42,538 nt of DNA from Desulfuromonadaceae bacterium GWC2_58_13 (GCA_001825565.1 MHXM01000155.1:1-42538), one strand, 5' to 3'; shown: positions 1-8,999, counted from the first letter of the stretch. Numbers and translations: made by a program. The notes: a model not told the origin generated them from the letters alone.

Positions 1-20
1 AATGCGCTTACATCTGTCAT
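1..20 (-). CDS. Start of a gene cut by the window edge, probably flgD (hook cap)
   Basis: An ATG at 20-18 on the minus strand opens a frame reading MTDVSA before the window ends. A GGGAG ribosome-binding site lies about 10 bases upstream. Only six codons are visible, so the product cannot be read. In many bacteria the gene after fliK is flgD, the hook-capping protein, and that is the basis of the guess. The start overlaps the stop of a 37-codon upstream frame in an ATGA arrangement, which suggests translational coupling. Confidence 0.35.
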
Positions 21-130
21 GATTTCGACACTCCCTTCAATCCGACACCCTGAGTTTCATTCCCAGGATAACTCTTCTTGTTGACTTCCTTATCGGAACC
101 CTCCGAAGAAGTCTTTAGCTGTCTTTTCAT
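17..130 (-). CDS. Possible 37-residue leader peptide upstream of the flgD-like start
   Basis: A short frame starts at an ATG at 130-128 and ends with TGA at 19-17, overlapping the next gene's ATG as ATGA. The peptide is very hydrophilic and Lys/Ser rich (MKRQLKTSSEGSDKEV...). It has no recognisable domain and only a poorly placed ribosome-binding site (GGAG about 14 bases upstream). The overlap is the one argument that it is translated. It could equally be an untranslated leader after the fliK terminator. Confidence 0.2.
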   Translation of the reverse strand: MKRQLKTSSEGSDKEVNKKSYPGNETQGVGLKGVSKS

Positions 131-165
131 TGACGCCCATTTTTCTCCAAATCCCCGCGCCAACG

Positions 166-198
166 AAAACCCCCCCCGTCTGCAACCAGAGGGGGGGG
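166..198 (-). terminator. Rho-independent terminator after fliK
   Basis: Eight C at 170-177 face eight G at 191-198. The stem is continued by TCTG (179-182) pairing with CAGA (187-190), leaving a four-base loop. Read on the minus strand it ends in GGGGGGGG followed by TTTT (169-166). It lies 34 bases past the fliK stop, so it probably ends, or strongly attenuates, the fliF-fliK transcript before the flgD-like gene. Confidence 0.75.
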
Positions 199-231
199 AA
201 AACCAATCACCGAAAATTCATCGCCGGTCAG

Positions 232-2208
232 TTAAATCCGCAGGTTGATGCTCCCGGATCGACCGGCGGAAAGGGGAACGACCGGAAGTTCGACGGCGCC
301 TTCATCGTCGTCCCGCAGTGACGCCCGGCTCGCGTATCGGGTGGTCGACGCCGACTGCCGAGGGTCTTGGTAAAAACCCTTGCCGCCCTGTTGCGGAGAA
401 TCGGAACTGACCTGCACATGCTCCAGCTTCAAACCCTGCTGCTCAAAGGCATCGCGCAGTTTCGGCAGATACTTTTCCAGAACATCGTGCACCTGCTGAC
501 TCTGGGCATGCAGCTGAATCCGCACCCGATCCCCTTCGACCACCATTTCCAGTTTGACCTGCCCCAACTCCTCGGGATACAGCTTCATGGTGATCCGACT
601 GTGCCGTTCGCCGTCGACCATGGAAATCCGGCTGGCGACCTGCTGATAAATATTTTCCTCGGCAACGGGAAGAGGTGCCGACTGGCCCGTCGTCGCGGAC
701 GGGGTGGCGAAGGTTGAGGCCGGAGGCAGGGTCTGACTGCCGCCAACGGCCAGGGGCGCCGCGCCGCCAAACGGTTGCTGGCCAGCGGCCAGGGAACCCG
801 TCTCGCGCGGCAACCCGGCGGACTCGGATTCGACAAACGCTTTTATCGGTCCTTCATTGCCGACCCGCGAGAGTGTCGCTTCCGGATCTGGAACCAGACC
901 CTCGACGGTCGCCGCCACCGGTTCCGCCGAAACGGTCGGTGCGGAAATTTTCGGCGCGGATTCCGGAATCGGCGCCGAAAAAGTCTTTTCCCCCAGTAAT
1001 TGGGCAAAGCGCCGATCGGAGGTATCGCCGGCCGTAGCCATCTTGGCCCAAAGAGGTTTTTTGGCTGGAATGGCGGCCTGGGTCTGGATTCTCTCGGCGG
1101 TCGCGGCCGTTACGATCCCGGCACCGTCGGAAACAAGCGGATTGACCAACGGCTTGGCCGTCGGAGCGGACGTCTGCAGCGACTCGACCTCCGCCTTGCC
1201 GTCAACCAGGGGAAGCGCACCGGTCGCCGGCGGTTGTCCCTGACGTTCGGTGATAATTCCGGATCTCGGTTGTGGTTCGGCGGCGGCAACGGTAGTTTTC
1301 CGGGAGTCTTTCAGGGGCTCCGCCGGTTGCGGAGCTTCGATTCCGGCAGACGGCAGCGGCGGGACATCCGTGGTCGATTGGGCCTGGACCGGTTGCTCGA
1401 CCGCCGCGACGGACGGCACAACCGGGGCGACACCGGTATTTTTCGCCCCGTCAACGTCCGTCGACACAATAGTAGCCGGAACGGCATCGGTCCGCGCCGC
1501 TGTCGCCGAAATTGACGATTCGGCCGGCAATCCGGTCGAATCCTTCGCCGCAACAGCCGCGAAGCCCCTCTCGACGGGCAACCCGGCGCCATCGGCCGCC
1601 GGATCGGATTGAACACGGGGTTGAACCGGATCGCCATCCACCTCGGCGACCGGAACCAGATCTGCTGAATTGTCGATCAGGGGGGAGAGTTTTGCACCTT
1701 CCACCGGCCCGGAATCGGCCAGCAGCTCAGGCACTGGAACCACCATGAGGTCGGCCGGACTCAAGGGTGGTTGGACCGGATTCGGCGCGGATTCAGCCAC
1801 GGGGAGCATGTCGAGGACCGGTGCCGGCGCTTCTCCAAAATCGGGCAAAGAGGCATTTTCGACCGGTTCCATGGGCGCATCGACATTGACATCGGTGGCG
1901 AAGGCGGTCTTCCCGGGGGGTTGGGCGGGTTCCGGATCGGGTCGATCCGTTACGTCCGGAGATGCGGTTTCTTGCGGGGAGCGATCCGAAGGTTCACCCT
2001 CCCGAGGCGGTGCTTCGCGGGTCTTCTTTCCGCCGGCCTGCCTTTCGGGACGATGGGCCGGTTCGGAAACGGCAGGCGTTTGCGAAGAGCGGGATTGTTC
2101 CTGCTGCCGCAACGAACTGGCGAAGTCATCGCTCTTTTCCGGAGCGGAACTTCCCCCCCGGCTCGACACGGGCAGTAAACTTTCCACATTCAGTGGGGAG
2201 ATCTGCAT
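232..2208 (-). CDS. fliK: Flagellar hook-length control protein FliK
   Basis: This protein is the molecular ruler that sets hook length and switches the flagellar export apparatus from hook to filament substrates; it is itself exported. It has 658 residues. A short N-terminus (MQISPLNVESLLPV) is followed by about 450 residues of low-complexity Pro/Ala/Val/Ser-rich sequence. A conserved C-terminal Flg_hook domain follows at about 530-610, recognisable by RITMKLYPEELGQVKLEMVV and LPKLRDAFEQQGLKLEHV. The start has an AAAGGATGAG ribosome-binding site. The gene is last in the fliF-to-fliK run and is followed by a terminator. It is longer than enterobacterial FliK (about 400 residues), all through the disordered middle, which diverges rapidly in this family. 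Assignment rests on the C-terminal domain and the neighbours. Confidence 0.93.
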   Translation of the reverse strand: MQISPLNVESLLPVSSRGGSSAPEKSDDFASSLRQQEQSRSSQTPAVSEPAHRPERQAGGKKTREAPPREGEPSDRSPQETASPDVTDRPDPEPAQPPGKTAFATDVNVDAPMEPVENASLPDFGEAPAPVLDMLPVAESAPNPVQPPLSPADLMVVPVPELLADSGPVEGAKLSPLIDNSADLVPVAEVDGDPVQPRVQSDPAADGAGLPVERGFAAVAAKDSTGLPAESSISATAARTDAVPATIVSTDVDGAKNTGVAPVVPSVAAVEQPVQAQSTTDVPPLPSAGIEAPQPAEPLKDSRKTTVAAAEPQPRSGIITERQGQPPATGALPLVDGKAEVESLQTSAPTAKPLVNPLVSDGAGIVTAATAERIQTQAAIPAKKPLWAKMATAGDTSDRRFAQLLGEKTFSAPIPESAPKISAPTVSAEPVAATVEGLVPDPEATLSRVGNEGPIKAFVESESAGLPRETGSLAAGQQPFGGAAPLAVGGSQTLPPASTFATPSATTGQSAPLPVAEENIYQQVASRISMVDGERHSRITMKLYPEELGQVKLEMVVEGDRVRIQLHAQSQQVHDVLEKYLPKLRDAFEQQGLKLEHVQVSSDSPQQGGKGFYQDPRQSASTTRYASRASLRDDDEGAVELPVVPLSAGRSGSINLRI

Positions 2209-2243
2209 TGCTGGCTCATCCTTTCGGAGAAATAGAGCCCAGA

Positions 2244-2771
2244 TCAGTCTTCAACGAGGGTTGAATAGGCGACGCTCAGCTTGGTGGCTTTTTCTTCAGG
2301 CATGTTGCCGAGCAGCTGACCCGCCATCTTGGATTTAATTCCAGAGAGGATCTGCACCGCCAGCTCCTGATCGAGTTCGGCCAGCAGAGCCGCCCCGCGG
2401 GCGGGCTCCATTTTTTCATACATCTTGCTGAGAGCCTGAATCCGCTGGGTCTCAACCTCGTTTTTTTTCTCCAGGAGTCTGCGGAGTTCATCCCTCACAT
2501 CCTGGAGCTGGGTTAACTTCTTATCGACCTCCCCGGCCAATGTCTTTAGCTCTATCTCTTTAAGGTCCAGATTTTTTTCTTTTTTGGCATAGGCTTCCTG
2601 CAACTGGGCGCGCTCCTGCTGCAGGGCAAACAAGATCCGCCGCTGTTCGACCGAGTCGATACTGGCAACGGCTTCCCCATCGGGCTCTTCACCACCCGCC
2701 GTGACGCTGACGTCAGTAACGAGACTGGCCACAAAAACCAGCAGGAGCAAATACGTTTTCCAGGTTCTCAT
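2244..2771 (-). CDS. MotE-like flagellar protein with MgtE-N/FliG-like domain
   Basis: This 175-residue protein starts with a single hydrophobic segment (TYLLLLVFVASLVTDVSV, about residues 5-22) that is either a signal peptide or an anchor. A charged coiled coil follows at about 40-115. The C-terminus (MYEKMEPARGAALLAEL..., about 120-170) resembles the helical N-domain of MgtE, related to FliG repeats. Proteins of this type (COG3334) sit next to fliJ in many flagellar operons; the Sinorhizobium member MotE is a periplasmic chaperone for MotC. The ATG at 2771 was chosen because it lies four bases after the fliJ stop and has a GAGGT site; an in-frame ATG at 2849 would overlap fliJ by 74 bases. 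The exact role here is inferred from context. Confidence 0.75.
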   Translation of the reverse strand: MRTWKTYLLLLVFVASLVTDVSVTAGGEEPDGEAVASIDSVEQRRILFALQQERAQLQEAYAKKEKNLDLKEIELKTLAGEVDKKLTQLQDVRDELRRLLEKKNEVETQRIQALSKMYEKMEPARGAALLAELDQELAVQILSGIKSKMAGQLLGNMPEEKATKLSVAYSTLVED

Positions 2772-2775
2772 AAAC

Positions 2776-3207
2776 TTACCTCTTGAAATGCTGAACGGCG
2801 ATTTCATCGAGCTGGATCGCCTCTTGATGCCGGGCCAGCGCCTGTTCATCGAGCAGATGCTTCTCTTTCAGCTTCTCAAGCAACCTGCGCTCCTGGCTGG
2901 CCTTGCACAGGGCCTGCCGACGACACTCCAGCTCTTCGCGGGCCGCTTCCCATTGTTCCACCAGCGAAGCCAGAATCGTCAGGGTATGATCGATATGGTT
3001 GCTGTACAGGACAAATTCCTGGGCCGAAAGTCCCAGTCGCTGCTGCACCTCGAACTCTTCATGCAGCTTGGACAGCTCCAGCCGTTTTTCGGCAAGACGG
3101 TCCAGCAATACGCATTCTTTCTGCTGCGCCGCCGCATGCGCCTGTTGGGCCAGGCTTTCAAGGCGTTCACGGTGATTGAGAACGGTCTGTAACTTGAATT
3201 TTCCCAT
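2776..3207 (-). CDS. fliJ: Flagellar export chaperone FliJ
   Basis: FliJ is the cytoplasmic stalk-like coiled-coil protein that sits in the pore of the FliI hexamer and couples ATP hydrolysis to the export gate. The 143-residue product is almost entirely alpha-helical with heptad patterning. It begins MGKFKLQTVLNHRERLESLA, where the 'F.LQ.VL..R...E' pattern is typical of the family. The length is normal (about 140-150). It lies 14 bases downstream of fliI and four bases upstream of the motE-like gene. Sequence conservation in this family is low, so position next to fliI carries much of the weight. Confidence 0.9.
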   Translation of the reverse strand: MGKFKLQTVLNHRERLESLAQQAHAAAQQKECVLLDRLAEKRLELSKLHEEFEVQQRLGLSAQEFVLYSNHIDHTLTILASLVEQWEAAREELECRRQALCKASQERRLLEKLKEKHLLDEQALARHQEAIQLDEIAVQHFKR

Positions 3208-3221
3208 CGGTCACTTGACGC

Positions 3222-4526
3222 TCAGTCGAGACCAAGCCCCTTGAGTTGGGCCAAGGTCGTTGTCATATCGAACCATTCACCCATTTCCTGACGCAGAAAC
3301 TGATTAATCGCCTCTATTTTAACCACAGCCTTGTCAATCCGGGGGTTACTCCCGGAGACATAGGCCCCGATGTTGATGAGATCTTCGGCTTCACGGTAGG
3401 TGGCGAGAATTTCCCGCAGCCGACCGCTTCGCTTGAAATGCTCCGGCTCGACGATGTCGCGCATGACGCGGCTGGCCGAATTGAGGATATCGATCGCCGG
3501 ATAATGATTGCGGGCGGCCAGTTGGCGGGAGAGGACGATGTGCCCATCGAGAATGGACCGAACCGCGTCGGCGATCGGCTCGTTCATATCATCGCCATCG
3601 ACCAGCACGGTATAGAGGCCGGTGATGCTGCCGCCGGCCTTGAAACTGCCGGCCCGCTCAAGCAGCTTGGGTAGGGTGGCGAACACCGAGGGGGTATATC
3701 CCTTGGTGGTTGGCGGTTCGCCAATGGCCAGGCCGACCTCGCGCATGGCCATGGCAAAACGGGTCGCCGAGTCCATCATCAGCAGGACGCTTTTGCCCTG
3801 GGCGCAAAAATGCTCGGCGATCGTGGTCGCGACGAAGGCGCCGCGCATCCGCAGCAAGGGAGATTGGTCCGAAGTGGCCACCACCACGACGGAGCGGGCC
3901 AGACCTTCGGGACCGAGGTCGCGCTCGATGAATTCTCCGACCTCGCGGCCACGCTCGCCGATCAGGGCAATCACGTTGACATCGGCCCGGGCGAACCGGG
4001 CCATGGTTCCGAGCAGTACGCTCTTGCCCACCCCGGAGCCGGCCATGATCCCCATTCTCTGCCCCATGCCGCAGGTCAGCATGGCATTGATGGAACGAAC
4101 CCCTAGATCGAGATGTTGTCGGATCTTGCGACGCTCCATGGGCCCGGCGGGGAGAGCATAGATCGGCATTTCATGCTCGAGGTCGGGCAGCGGCGGGCCA
4201 TCGATCGGCTCGCCCATGGCATTCACCACCCGGCCCAGCAGACCGTCGCCAACCCGTTGGGTGGCGCTGCTGCGGCAAACCTGGATCAGACTCCCCGGCC
4301 CCAGTCCGCGCAGCTCGCCGAGAGGCATCAGCAAGGCCCGCGAATCGCGAAACCCGACCACTTCGGCCGGGACAGCGGGCCCGCCATCCTTCGGCGTCAA
4401 TTGGCAAAGGGTTCCCACCGAGGCATCGGGACAATATCCCTCCACCACCAGGCCGACGATATTGGTTACCTTCCCCCTGACCCGCAGGGTATTGAGCCCC
4501 TTGAGTTCGCCGACCAGATGCTGCAT
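3222..4526 (-). CDS. fliI: Flagellum-specific export ATPase FliI
   Basis: FliI is the hexameric ATPase of the flagellar type III export apparatus and is related to the F1 ATPase beta subunit. The protein has 434 residues, the usual family length. Walker A is AGSGVGKS (about residues 162-169), followed by the GERGREV motif (about 190-196) and Walker B (VLLMMDS, about 246-252). The C-terminus (NQFLRQEMGEWFDMTTTL) is typical. I chose the ATG at 4526 over a TTG one codon earlier. The ATG overlaps the fliH stop as TGATG and sits behind GGGAGGGAG, so fliH and fliI are probably translationally coupled. Confidence 0.97.
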   Translation of the reverse strand: MQHLVGELKGLNTLRVRGKVTNIVGLVVEGYCPDASVGTLCQLTPKDGGPAVPAEVVGFRDSRALLMPLGELRGLGPGSLIQVCRSSATQRVGDGLLGRVVNAMGEPIDGPPLPDLEHEMPIYALPAGPMERRKIRQHLDLGVRSINAMLTCGMGQRMGIMAGSGVGKSVLLGTMARFARADVNVIALIGERGREVGEFIERDLGPEGLARSVVVVATSDQSPLLRMRGAFVATTIAEHFCAQGKSVLLMMDSATRFAMAMREVGLAIGEPPTTKGYTPSVFATLPKLLERAGSFKAGGSITGLYTVLVDGDDMNEPIADAVRSILDGHIVLSRQLAARNHYPAIDILNSASRVMRDIVEPEHFKRSGRLREILATYREAEDLINIGAYVSGSNPRIDKAVVKIEAINQFLRQEMGEWFDMTTTLAQLKGLGLD

Positions 4527-5197
4527 CAACTCCCTCCCGCGGCTTTGATGATCTTCGAGCGGATTTCTTCCAGCTGACTTTCGATGGTGGCATCCACTTC
4601 ACCCAATTCCGACTCCACCAGACAGCCGCCGCGGGCAATGCTTTCGTCGGGCTCGACCGTGATATTCTTCAGCCCACTGATACTGGCCAGCATCAATGGT
4701 TTTTTCTCCATCACCATCGCCAGGTCGTCGGGATGGACCTTGACGTGGTAGACATCGGAATCGACCGACGCCTGCAGCGCCTTGACAATGGTGTGATGAA
4801 TGATTTCGGGATTCAGGGACACGACGCAGGGAATGATCTGCTCGACGATGGCCAGAACCAGGCGTAGCATGTCGTCGGAGCTGTTCTTCAGAATCGATCC
4901 CCGCAACTGGCTGAGTTCTTCAAGGGCTATGGAAAATGCCTTGGTTGTCTCGCCAAAACGCTTTTCCGCCTTTTCCGTTCCCTCGCGCTTGCCGAGCAGA
5001 TAGGCTTCCTCAATTTTGGCTTCCAGGGCCAGCCCACCGACGGTTGCAGCCGCACCGGCCATCGCCATGGGTACGGGTTGGTTGCGAAACAGGGCTTCGC
5101 CGGGAACAACGCCACCGCCATCGCTGGAAAAATCAACAAAACGCAGCAATTGCAGATTCTGGCATTCATCGTTTTTATAAATTTTAGACCAGGACAT
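4526..5197 (-). CDS. fliH: Flagellar assembly protein FliH
   Basis: FliH dimers bind FliI, regulate its ATPase activity and dock it to the export gate and C ring. The product is 223 residues. The N-terminal third is poorly conserved. It is followed by a helical stretch with small-residue and Glu spacing (LALEAKIEEAYLLGKREGTE, about 60-80) and a C-terminal domain (LGEVDATIESQLEEIRSKII) typical of FliH/type III stator proteins. The ATG at 5197 has an AGGGGGG site six bases upstream; an in-frame ATG at 5224 would lengthen the overlap with fliG. As called, the start overlaps the fliG end by 14 bases. Confidence 0.92.
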   Translation of the reverse strand: MSWSKIYKNDECQNLQLLRFVDFSSDGGGVVPGEALFRNQPVPMAMAGAAATVGGLALEAKIEEAYLLGKREGTEKAEKRFGETTKAFSIALEELSQLRGSILKNSSDDMLRLVLAIVEQIIPCVVSLNPEIIHHTIVKALQASVDSDVYHVKVHPDDLAMVMEKKPLMLASISGLKNITVEPDESIARGGCLVESELGEVDATIESQLEEIRSKIIKAAGGS

Positions 5198-6200
5198 CGG
5201 AGACCCCCCTTCCCGGGATAACAACCTTACCTTCTTCCTCCAGCTTCAAGGCAACCTGGATGATCTCCTGCTGGGCCACTTCGACATCGGCGAGGCGCAC
5301 CGGCGCCATGGCGGCCATGTCTTCCTTGATCATATCCACCGCCCGGCTGGAAATATTGGCGAACAATTTGTTGACCAATTCTTCGGATGCCGTCTTGAGC
5401 GCCACCACCAGGGTATCGTTGTTGACCTCGCGCAGAACCGCCTGAAGTCCGCGGCCGTCGATGTAGACCAGGTCGTCGAAAACAAACATCTTGCGCCGGA
5501 TGATTTCGGCCAGTTCGGCATCGCTCTCCTCGATCATGCTGAGGATCATCTTATCCTTGCCCTTCTTCATCCGGCCCAGGATATCCACCACCTTGTCAAC
5601 CCCGCCGACCTGCTGCTGTTCGCTATCGACCACGGCGCCGATTTCTCGCCGCAACGACTCTTCTATGTCATTGAGCACCTCGGGGGACACCTTGTCGATC
5701 TTGGCCATCCGAAACACCACTTCGGCCCGGAAAATTTCGCTGAACCCCTCAAGAACCTTGCTGGTATGCTCGGGAGTCTGGGTCGAAAGAATCAGCGCGA
5801 CGGTCTGCGGATGCTCATTTTCGAGAATGCCGGCCACCATCCTCGGCTCCATCATGGCAATGGTTTCCAGCGGCCGGAAACTGGCGCCCGCAGCCAGCTG
5901 ATCCATCAAAGAAGTTTTGCGATCCTTGTTGCTGCCGCTGGAAATGGCCTTGCGGACGAATTCGTCGCCCCGGACGAAAAGACCGGCCAACTCTTCTTCG
6001 GCCTTGAGAAAATGGTCGATAACCTGCTTGGCGACATCGGCGGGCACGTGTTCGATCGCCATCATGCAGCGGCTGATTTTTCGCACTTCGCTGTCATCCA
6101 GACGTTCGAAAATTCGCGCCGTCGCTTCTTCTCCGAGACAAAAGAGCAGCATGGCCGCCCGTTCGACTCCGGACAGGCGTGATAACAGTCCCGATCCCAT
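5184..6200 (-). CDS. fliG: Flagellar motor switch protein FliG
   Basis: FliG is the rotor protein of the C ring. It binds FliF through its N-domain, FliM through the middle, and interacts with the MotA stator through charged residues at the C-terminus. The 338-residue product has the expected length and three-domain plan. Recognisable segments are LSGVERAAMLLFCLGEEATA (N), ENEHPQTVALILSTQ (middle, with the EHPQ motif) and the C-domain with DLVYIDGRGLQAVLREV. The start lies one base after the fliF stop, so the two are probably coupled. Everything expected of a functional FliG is present. Confidence 0.97.
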   Translation of the reverse strand: MGSGLLSRLSGVERAAMLLFCLGEEATARIFERLDDSEVRKISRCMMAIEHVPADVAKQVIDHFLKAEEELAGLFVRGDEFVRKAISSGSNKDRKTSLMDQLAAGASFRPLETIAMMEPRMVAGILENEHPQTVALILSTQTPEHTSKVLEGFSEIFRAEVVFRMAKIDKVSPEVLNDIEESLRREIGAVVDSEQQQVGGVDKVVDILGRMKKGKDKMILSMIEESDAELAEIIRRKMFVFDDLVYIDGRGLQAVLREVNNDTLVVALKTASEELVNKLFANISSRAVDMIKEDMAAMAPVRLADVEVAQQEIIQVALKLEEEGKVVIPGRGVSDVLV

Positions 6201-6201
6201 A

Positions 6202-7743
6202 TCAGCTCTCTCTCAGCCAGGACTTGATGATCTGGGCAAACGCGCCCTGTTCCTGCAGGGCCAGTTCCCGCAACCGCTGTGCCGGATCGGCTTGGATCCT
6301 CGGCATCGACTCCGGCCGATTCAGCTCGGCCTCCAGTTCTTCCACGGTCTTCATCGGCATGGCAATCTGGCTGGAACCCTGTAGGGTTTTCAGCATCGGC
6401 CGGGCCAGCAGGACGTACAGGAGAATGGCGCCCACAACCAGCAATCCGTATTTGACGAACGGAACATATTCGTAATAGCTGGGAGTCGAAGCGGTTTCGG
6501 TTTCGGCCATTTCGAATAGGGCGTTTTCAAACGGCATCGAGCTGATTTCAAGTTTATCGCCACGGGTCGCGTCGATGCCGAGGGCACTGCTGACCATATT
6601 GCGAATCGACTGCAATTCTTTTTCGCTGCGCGGCTCCTGTCCTTCGCCACCGGCGCCCGGCCGGTCGGCGACCAGAACCGCAACCGAAAGCTGATTGAGG
6701 GTCCCGACCGGAAACACCTTGTGATTGATCACTTTGCTAATTTCATAATTGATGGTTTCATCGCTACGGTTGGAAGACGTCGAACCGCTGCTGGGCGCCG
6801 ACTCCCCGAGGTTGGACTGAACCCCCGGAACGCCCCCGGCGGTCAATCCGCCCGATTTTTCCTGGGTGCTCTGTTCGCTGCGCACGGCGGTCTTGTCGGG
6901 GTCGAAGCTCTCTTCGGTCTGTTCATGCTGGAGAAAATCGAGGGAGGCGGTCACCCGCACCACCGAGTTGCCGGCGCCAAGGGCGTGATCGAGCAGCGAC
7001 TGGGCACGGCTTTCCAGACGACGTTCAAGCGTCTGTTGATAATCGAGCATACCGGGAGTCATCGGTCCGGCCACTTCGTCGGAAGTATTCTTCGACAGAA
7101 TCCGGCCGCTGGAGTCGACCACCGTGACATTTTCAGCCTCGATCCCTTCGACACTGCCGGCGACCAGATGGATGATCCCCTGAATCTGACTCTCCTTGAG
7201 ATCCCGTCCGGAGGAAAGTTTCAGGATAACCGAAGCGCTGCCGGCCTTCTGCTGCTCGCGGAACAGCCGTTTTTCCGGCAGAGCCAGGTGAACCCGAGCG
7301 GCCTCAACCGGCGCCAGAGAGGATATGGTCCGGGAAAGCTCGCCCTGCTGAGCCCGCAGATAGTTGATCTTCTGGGCAAAATCCGTCATCCCGAAGCTCT
7401 GTTTGTCGAAGATTTCGAAACCGACTCCGCCGCCACGGGGCAGACCGGAACCGGCCAGCTCAATCCGGCTTTCGTAGACCTTATCCGCCGGAATATAAAC
7501 CGCCGTGCCGTTGCTTTCGATCCGGTAAGGAATCTTGCGCTCCTTCAACCATTCGATCACTTCGGCGGCATCGGCATTGTCCATGTGGGCAAACAGCAGA
7601 TTATAATCGGCCACTCGGGCCTGGAGAATGATCACGGCAAAGATGGCTGCGCAGATCAGCGCCGCGGCAACAAGGCTCAGCTTACGCGACAAAGGCCACT
7701 TGCCCACCGATTTCACCAAGCTTTTGTTCGTTGCATTTGCCAT
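6202..7743 (-). CDS. fliF: Flagellar MS-ring protein FliF
   Basis: FliF forms the inner-membrane MS ring, the base on which the flagellar motor is built. The 513-residue protein has an N-terminal membrane segment (about 20-41) and a second near the C-terminus (YGLLVVGAILLYVLLARPML). Between them are the periplasmic ring-building motifs, for example YNLLFAHMDNADAAEVIEWL and LPRGGGVGFEIFDKQSFGMT. The cytoplasmic C-terminal tail (PAQRLRELALQEQGAFAQII) is the FliG-binding segment. Length is within the family range (about 510-570). It lies 61 bases downstream of fliE and one base before fliG. Confidence 0.97.
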   Translation of the reverse strand: MANATNKSLVKSVGKWPLSRKLSLVAAALICAAIFAVIILQARVADYNLLFAHMDNADAAEVIEWLKERKIPYRIESNGTAVYIPADKVYESRIELAGSGLPRGGGVGFEIFDKQSFGMTDFAQKINYLRAQQGELSRTISSLAPVEAARVHLALPEKRLFREQQKAGSASVILKLSSGRDLKESQIQGIIHLVAGSVEGIEAENVTVVDSSGRILSKNTSDEVAGPMTPGMLDYQQTLERRLESRAQSLLDHALGAGNSVVRVTASLDFLQHEQTEESFDPDKTAVRSEQSTQEKSGGLTAGGVPGVQSNLGESAPSSGSTSSNRSDETINYEISKVINHKVFPVGTLNQLSVAVLVADRPGAGGEGQEPRSEKELQSIRNMVSSALGIDATRGDKLEISSMPFENALFEMAETETASTPSYYEYVPFVKYGLLVVGAILLYVLLARPMLKTLQGSSQIAMPMKTVEELEAELNRPESMPRIQADPAQRLRELALQEQGAFAQIIKSWLRES

Positions 7744-7804
7744 CTCGCTTATTTCTCCTTAACAAATACCGGCACAACCAGGGAAACTTCCATCCGGTTC
7801 AGGG

Positions 7805-8098
7805 TCAGATCTGCATCCGCATGATTTCTTGATAGGCCTCGAGAACCTTGTTGCGCATCTGGACGGCCAGCCGCAGGGAAATGTCGGCCTTTTCCATCGA
7901 TATCATGACCTCGTGCAGATTCTGCGACTCGCCGGTTTGCAATCTCTCGACCGCCTTATCCGCGTCAACCTGCGATCGATTGACGTCTTCGACGGCCGAT
8001 TTGAGCGCATCGGCAAAGCCTGCGGCGGCGGGTTTTTGTGCTGTGGCCAACGGCGTTCCGATGGATTGCAGGTGGGAGACCAGGGTGATGTCGCTCAT
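7805..8098 (-). CDS. fliE: Flagellar hook-basal body protein FliE
   Basis: FliE is the small adaptor between the MS ring and the proximal rod. The 97-residue product matches the family length of about 100. The C-terminal half is diagnostic: LHEVMISMEKADISLRLAVQ followed by MRNKVLEAYQEIMRMQI. The start has a strong GGGAGGT ribosome-binding site. The gene lies seven bases after flgC and 61 bases before fliF, in the usual flgB-flgC-fliE-fliF order. Confidence 0.96.
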   Translation of the reverse strand: MSDITLVSHLQSIGTPLATAQKPAAAGFADALKSAVEDVNRSQVDADKAVERLQTGESQNLHEVMISMEKADISLRLAVQMRNKVLEAYQEIMRMQI

Positions 8099-8105
8099 GG
8101 GTTAA

Positions 8106-8537
8106 TTACCTCCCTATTTCGAGGGCTTTCAAGGCCATCCGCTTGGCGGCCTTGATCGCGGTCACATTCGCTTCATACGCCCGAGTGGCGCTGGTCATGT
8201 CGACCATTTCGTCGAGCATGTTGACGTTCGGCATGGCTACATGCCCGTTGGCGTCCGCATCGGGGTGTGACGGATCATAAACTATCTTGGGCGGCGCGTT
8301 GCTGGTCTGGATGTTGGCGACCTCAACCGCTTGTACTGAACCTTTCAAGCTCTGTTCCAATTTTTGCGCAAAGGGGCTGTCGGTCGAACGAAAGACGACC
8401 TCACGTTTCCGATAAGGTCCCCCTTCCGGGGTTCTGGTCGTTTCGATATTGGCCAGATTGGAACTGATGGTGTTGAGCCTGATCTGCTGGGCCCGCAACG
8501 CCGAAGAACTGATTTTAAGAGAATCGAAAATATCCAT
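8106..8537 (-). CDS. flgC: Flagellar basal-body rod protein FlgC
   Basis: FlgC is a proximal rod subunit exported through the flagellar apparatus. The 143-residue protein starts MDIFDSLKISSSALRAQQIR with the conserved rod/hook N-terminal helix and an 'N..SSNLAN..T' signature (NTISSNLANIETTRTPEG). It ends with the family's C-terminal helix (MVDMTSATRAYEANVTAIKA). A GGAGG site stands just upstream. An ATG four bases earlier is out of frame. The gene is tightly packed between flgB and fliE. Confidence 0.97.
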   Translation of the reverse strand: MDIFDSLKISSSALRAQQIRLNTISSNLANIETTRTPEGGPYRKREVVFRSTDSPFAQKLEQSLKGSVQAVEVANIQTSNAPPKIVYDPSHPDADANGHVAMPNVNMLDEMVDMTSATRAYEANVTAIKAAKRMALKALEIGR

Positions 8538-8546
8538 TCATGCCTC

Positions 8547-8960
8547 CTATCTGCCATCCTGGGCCACATACTTGAGCAGACCGAGTTTTTTGCTGATTAA
8601 TTGGGTTGCCGTTTCGTATAGAATCTGGTTTTCCGCCAGTTCGGTCATCTCCTGCTCGAGATCGACTCCGTTGCGATCGCCAATGGCCGACTGGGCCGGC
8701 ATCCGCACAACCTTTCCCTGCACCGCTTCCAGGCCGCCGTTGCCAATCGGGAAAAATTCGGCATGGGTGGCAGCCTGACTTGCCAATGGGGTTTTCAACG
8801 CCTGCCTGAGACGTTCTTCAAATTCCAATCTGGCCGGAGCAAAGCCCGGGGTATCGGCATTGGCGATATTGGAGGCGAGAACATCCTGTTTCTGCTGGCG
8901 TAAATCCAACGTTTTTTCCAGCAAGCTGACGGTTCGATCGAAAATCCCCAGATTCGACAT
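8547..8960 (-). CDS. flgB: Flagellar basal-body rod protein FlgB
   Basis: FlgB is the proximal rod subunit nearest FliE. The product is 137 residues, as expected. The rod signature 'VLASNIANADTPGFAP' is present at about 29-44, and the C-terminal helix ends with ILYETATQLISKKLGLLKY. The start has AAGGAG seven bases upstream. It is the first classical flagellar gene of the operon. Only 39 bases separate it from the upstream TPR gene, so the two are likely co-transcribed. Confidence 0.96.
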   Translation of the reverse strand: MSNLGIFDRTVSLLEKTLDLRQQKQDVLASNIANADTPGFAPARLEFEERLRQALKTPLASQAATHAEFFPIGNGGLEAVQGKVVRMPAQSAIGDRNGVDLEQEMTELAENQILYETATQLISKKLGLLKYVAQDGR

Positions 8961-8999
8961 TTATCTTCTCCTTGTCGCAGCTACGGGTACCCGTTGTTT

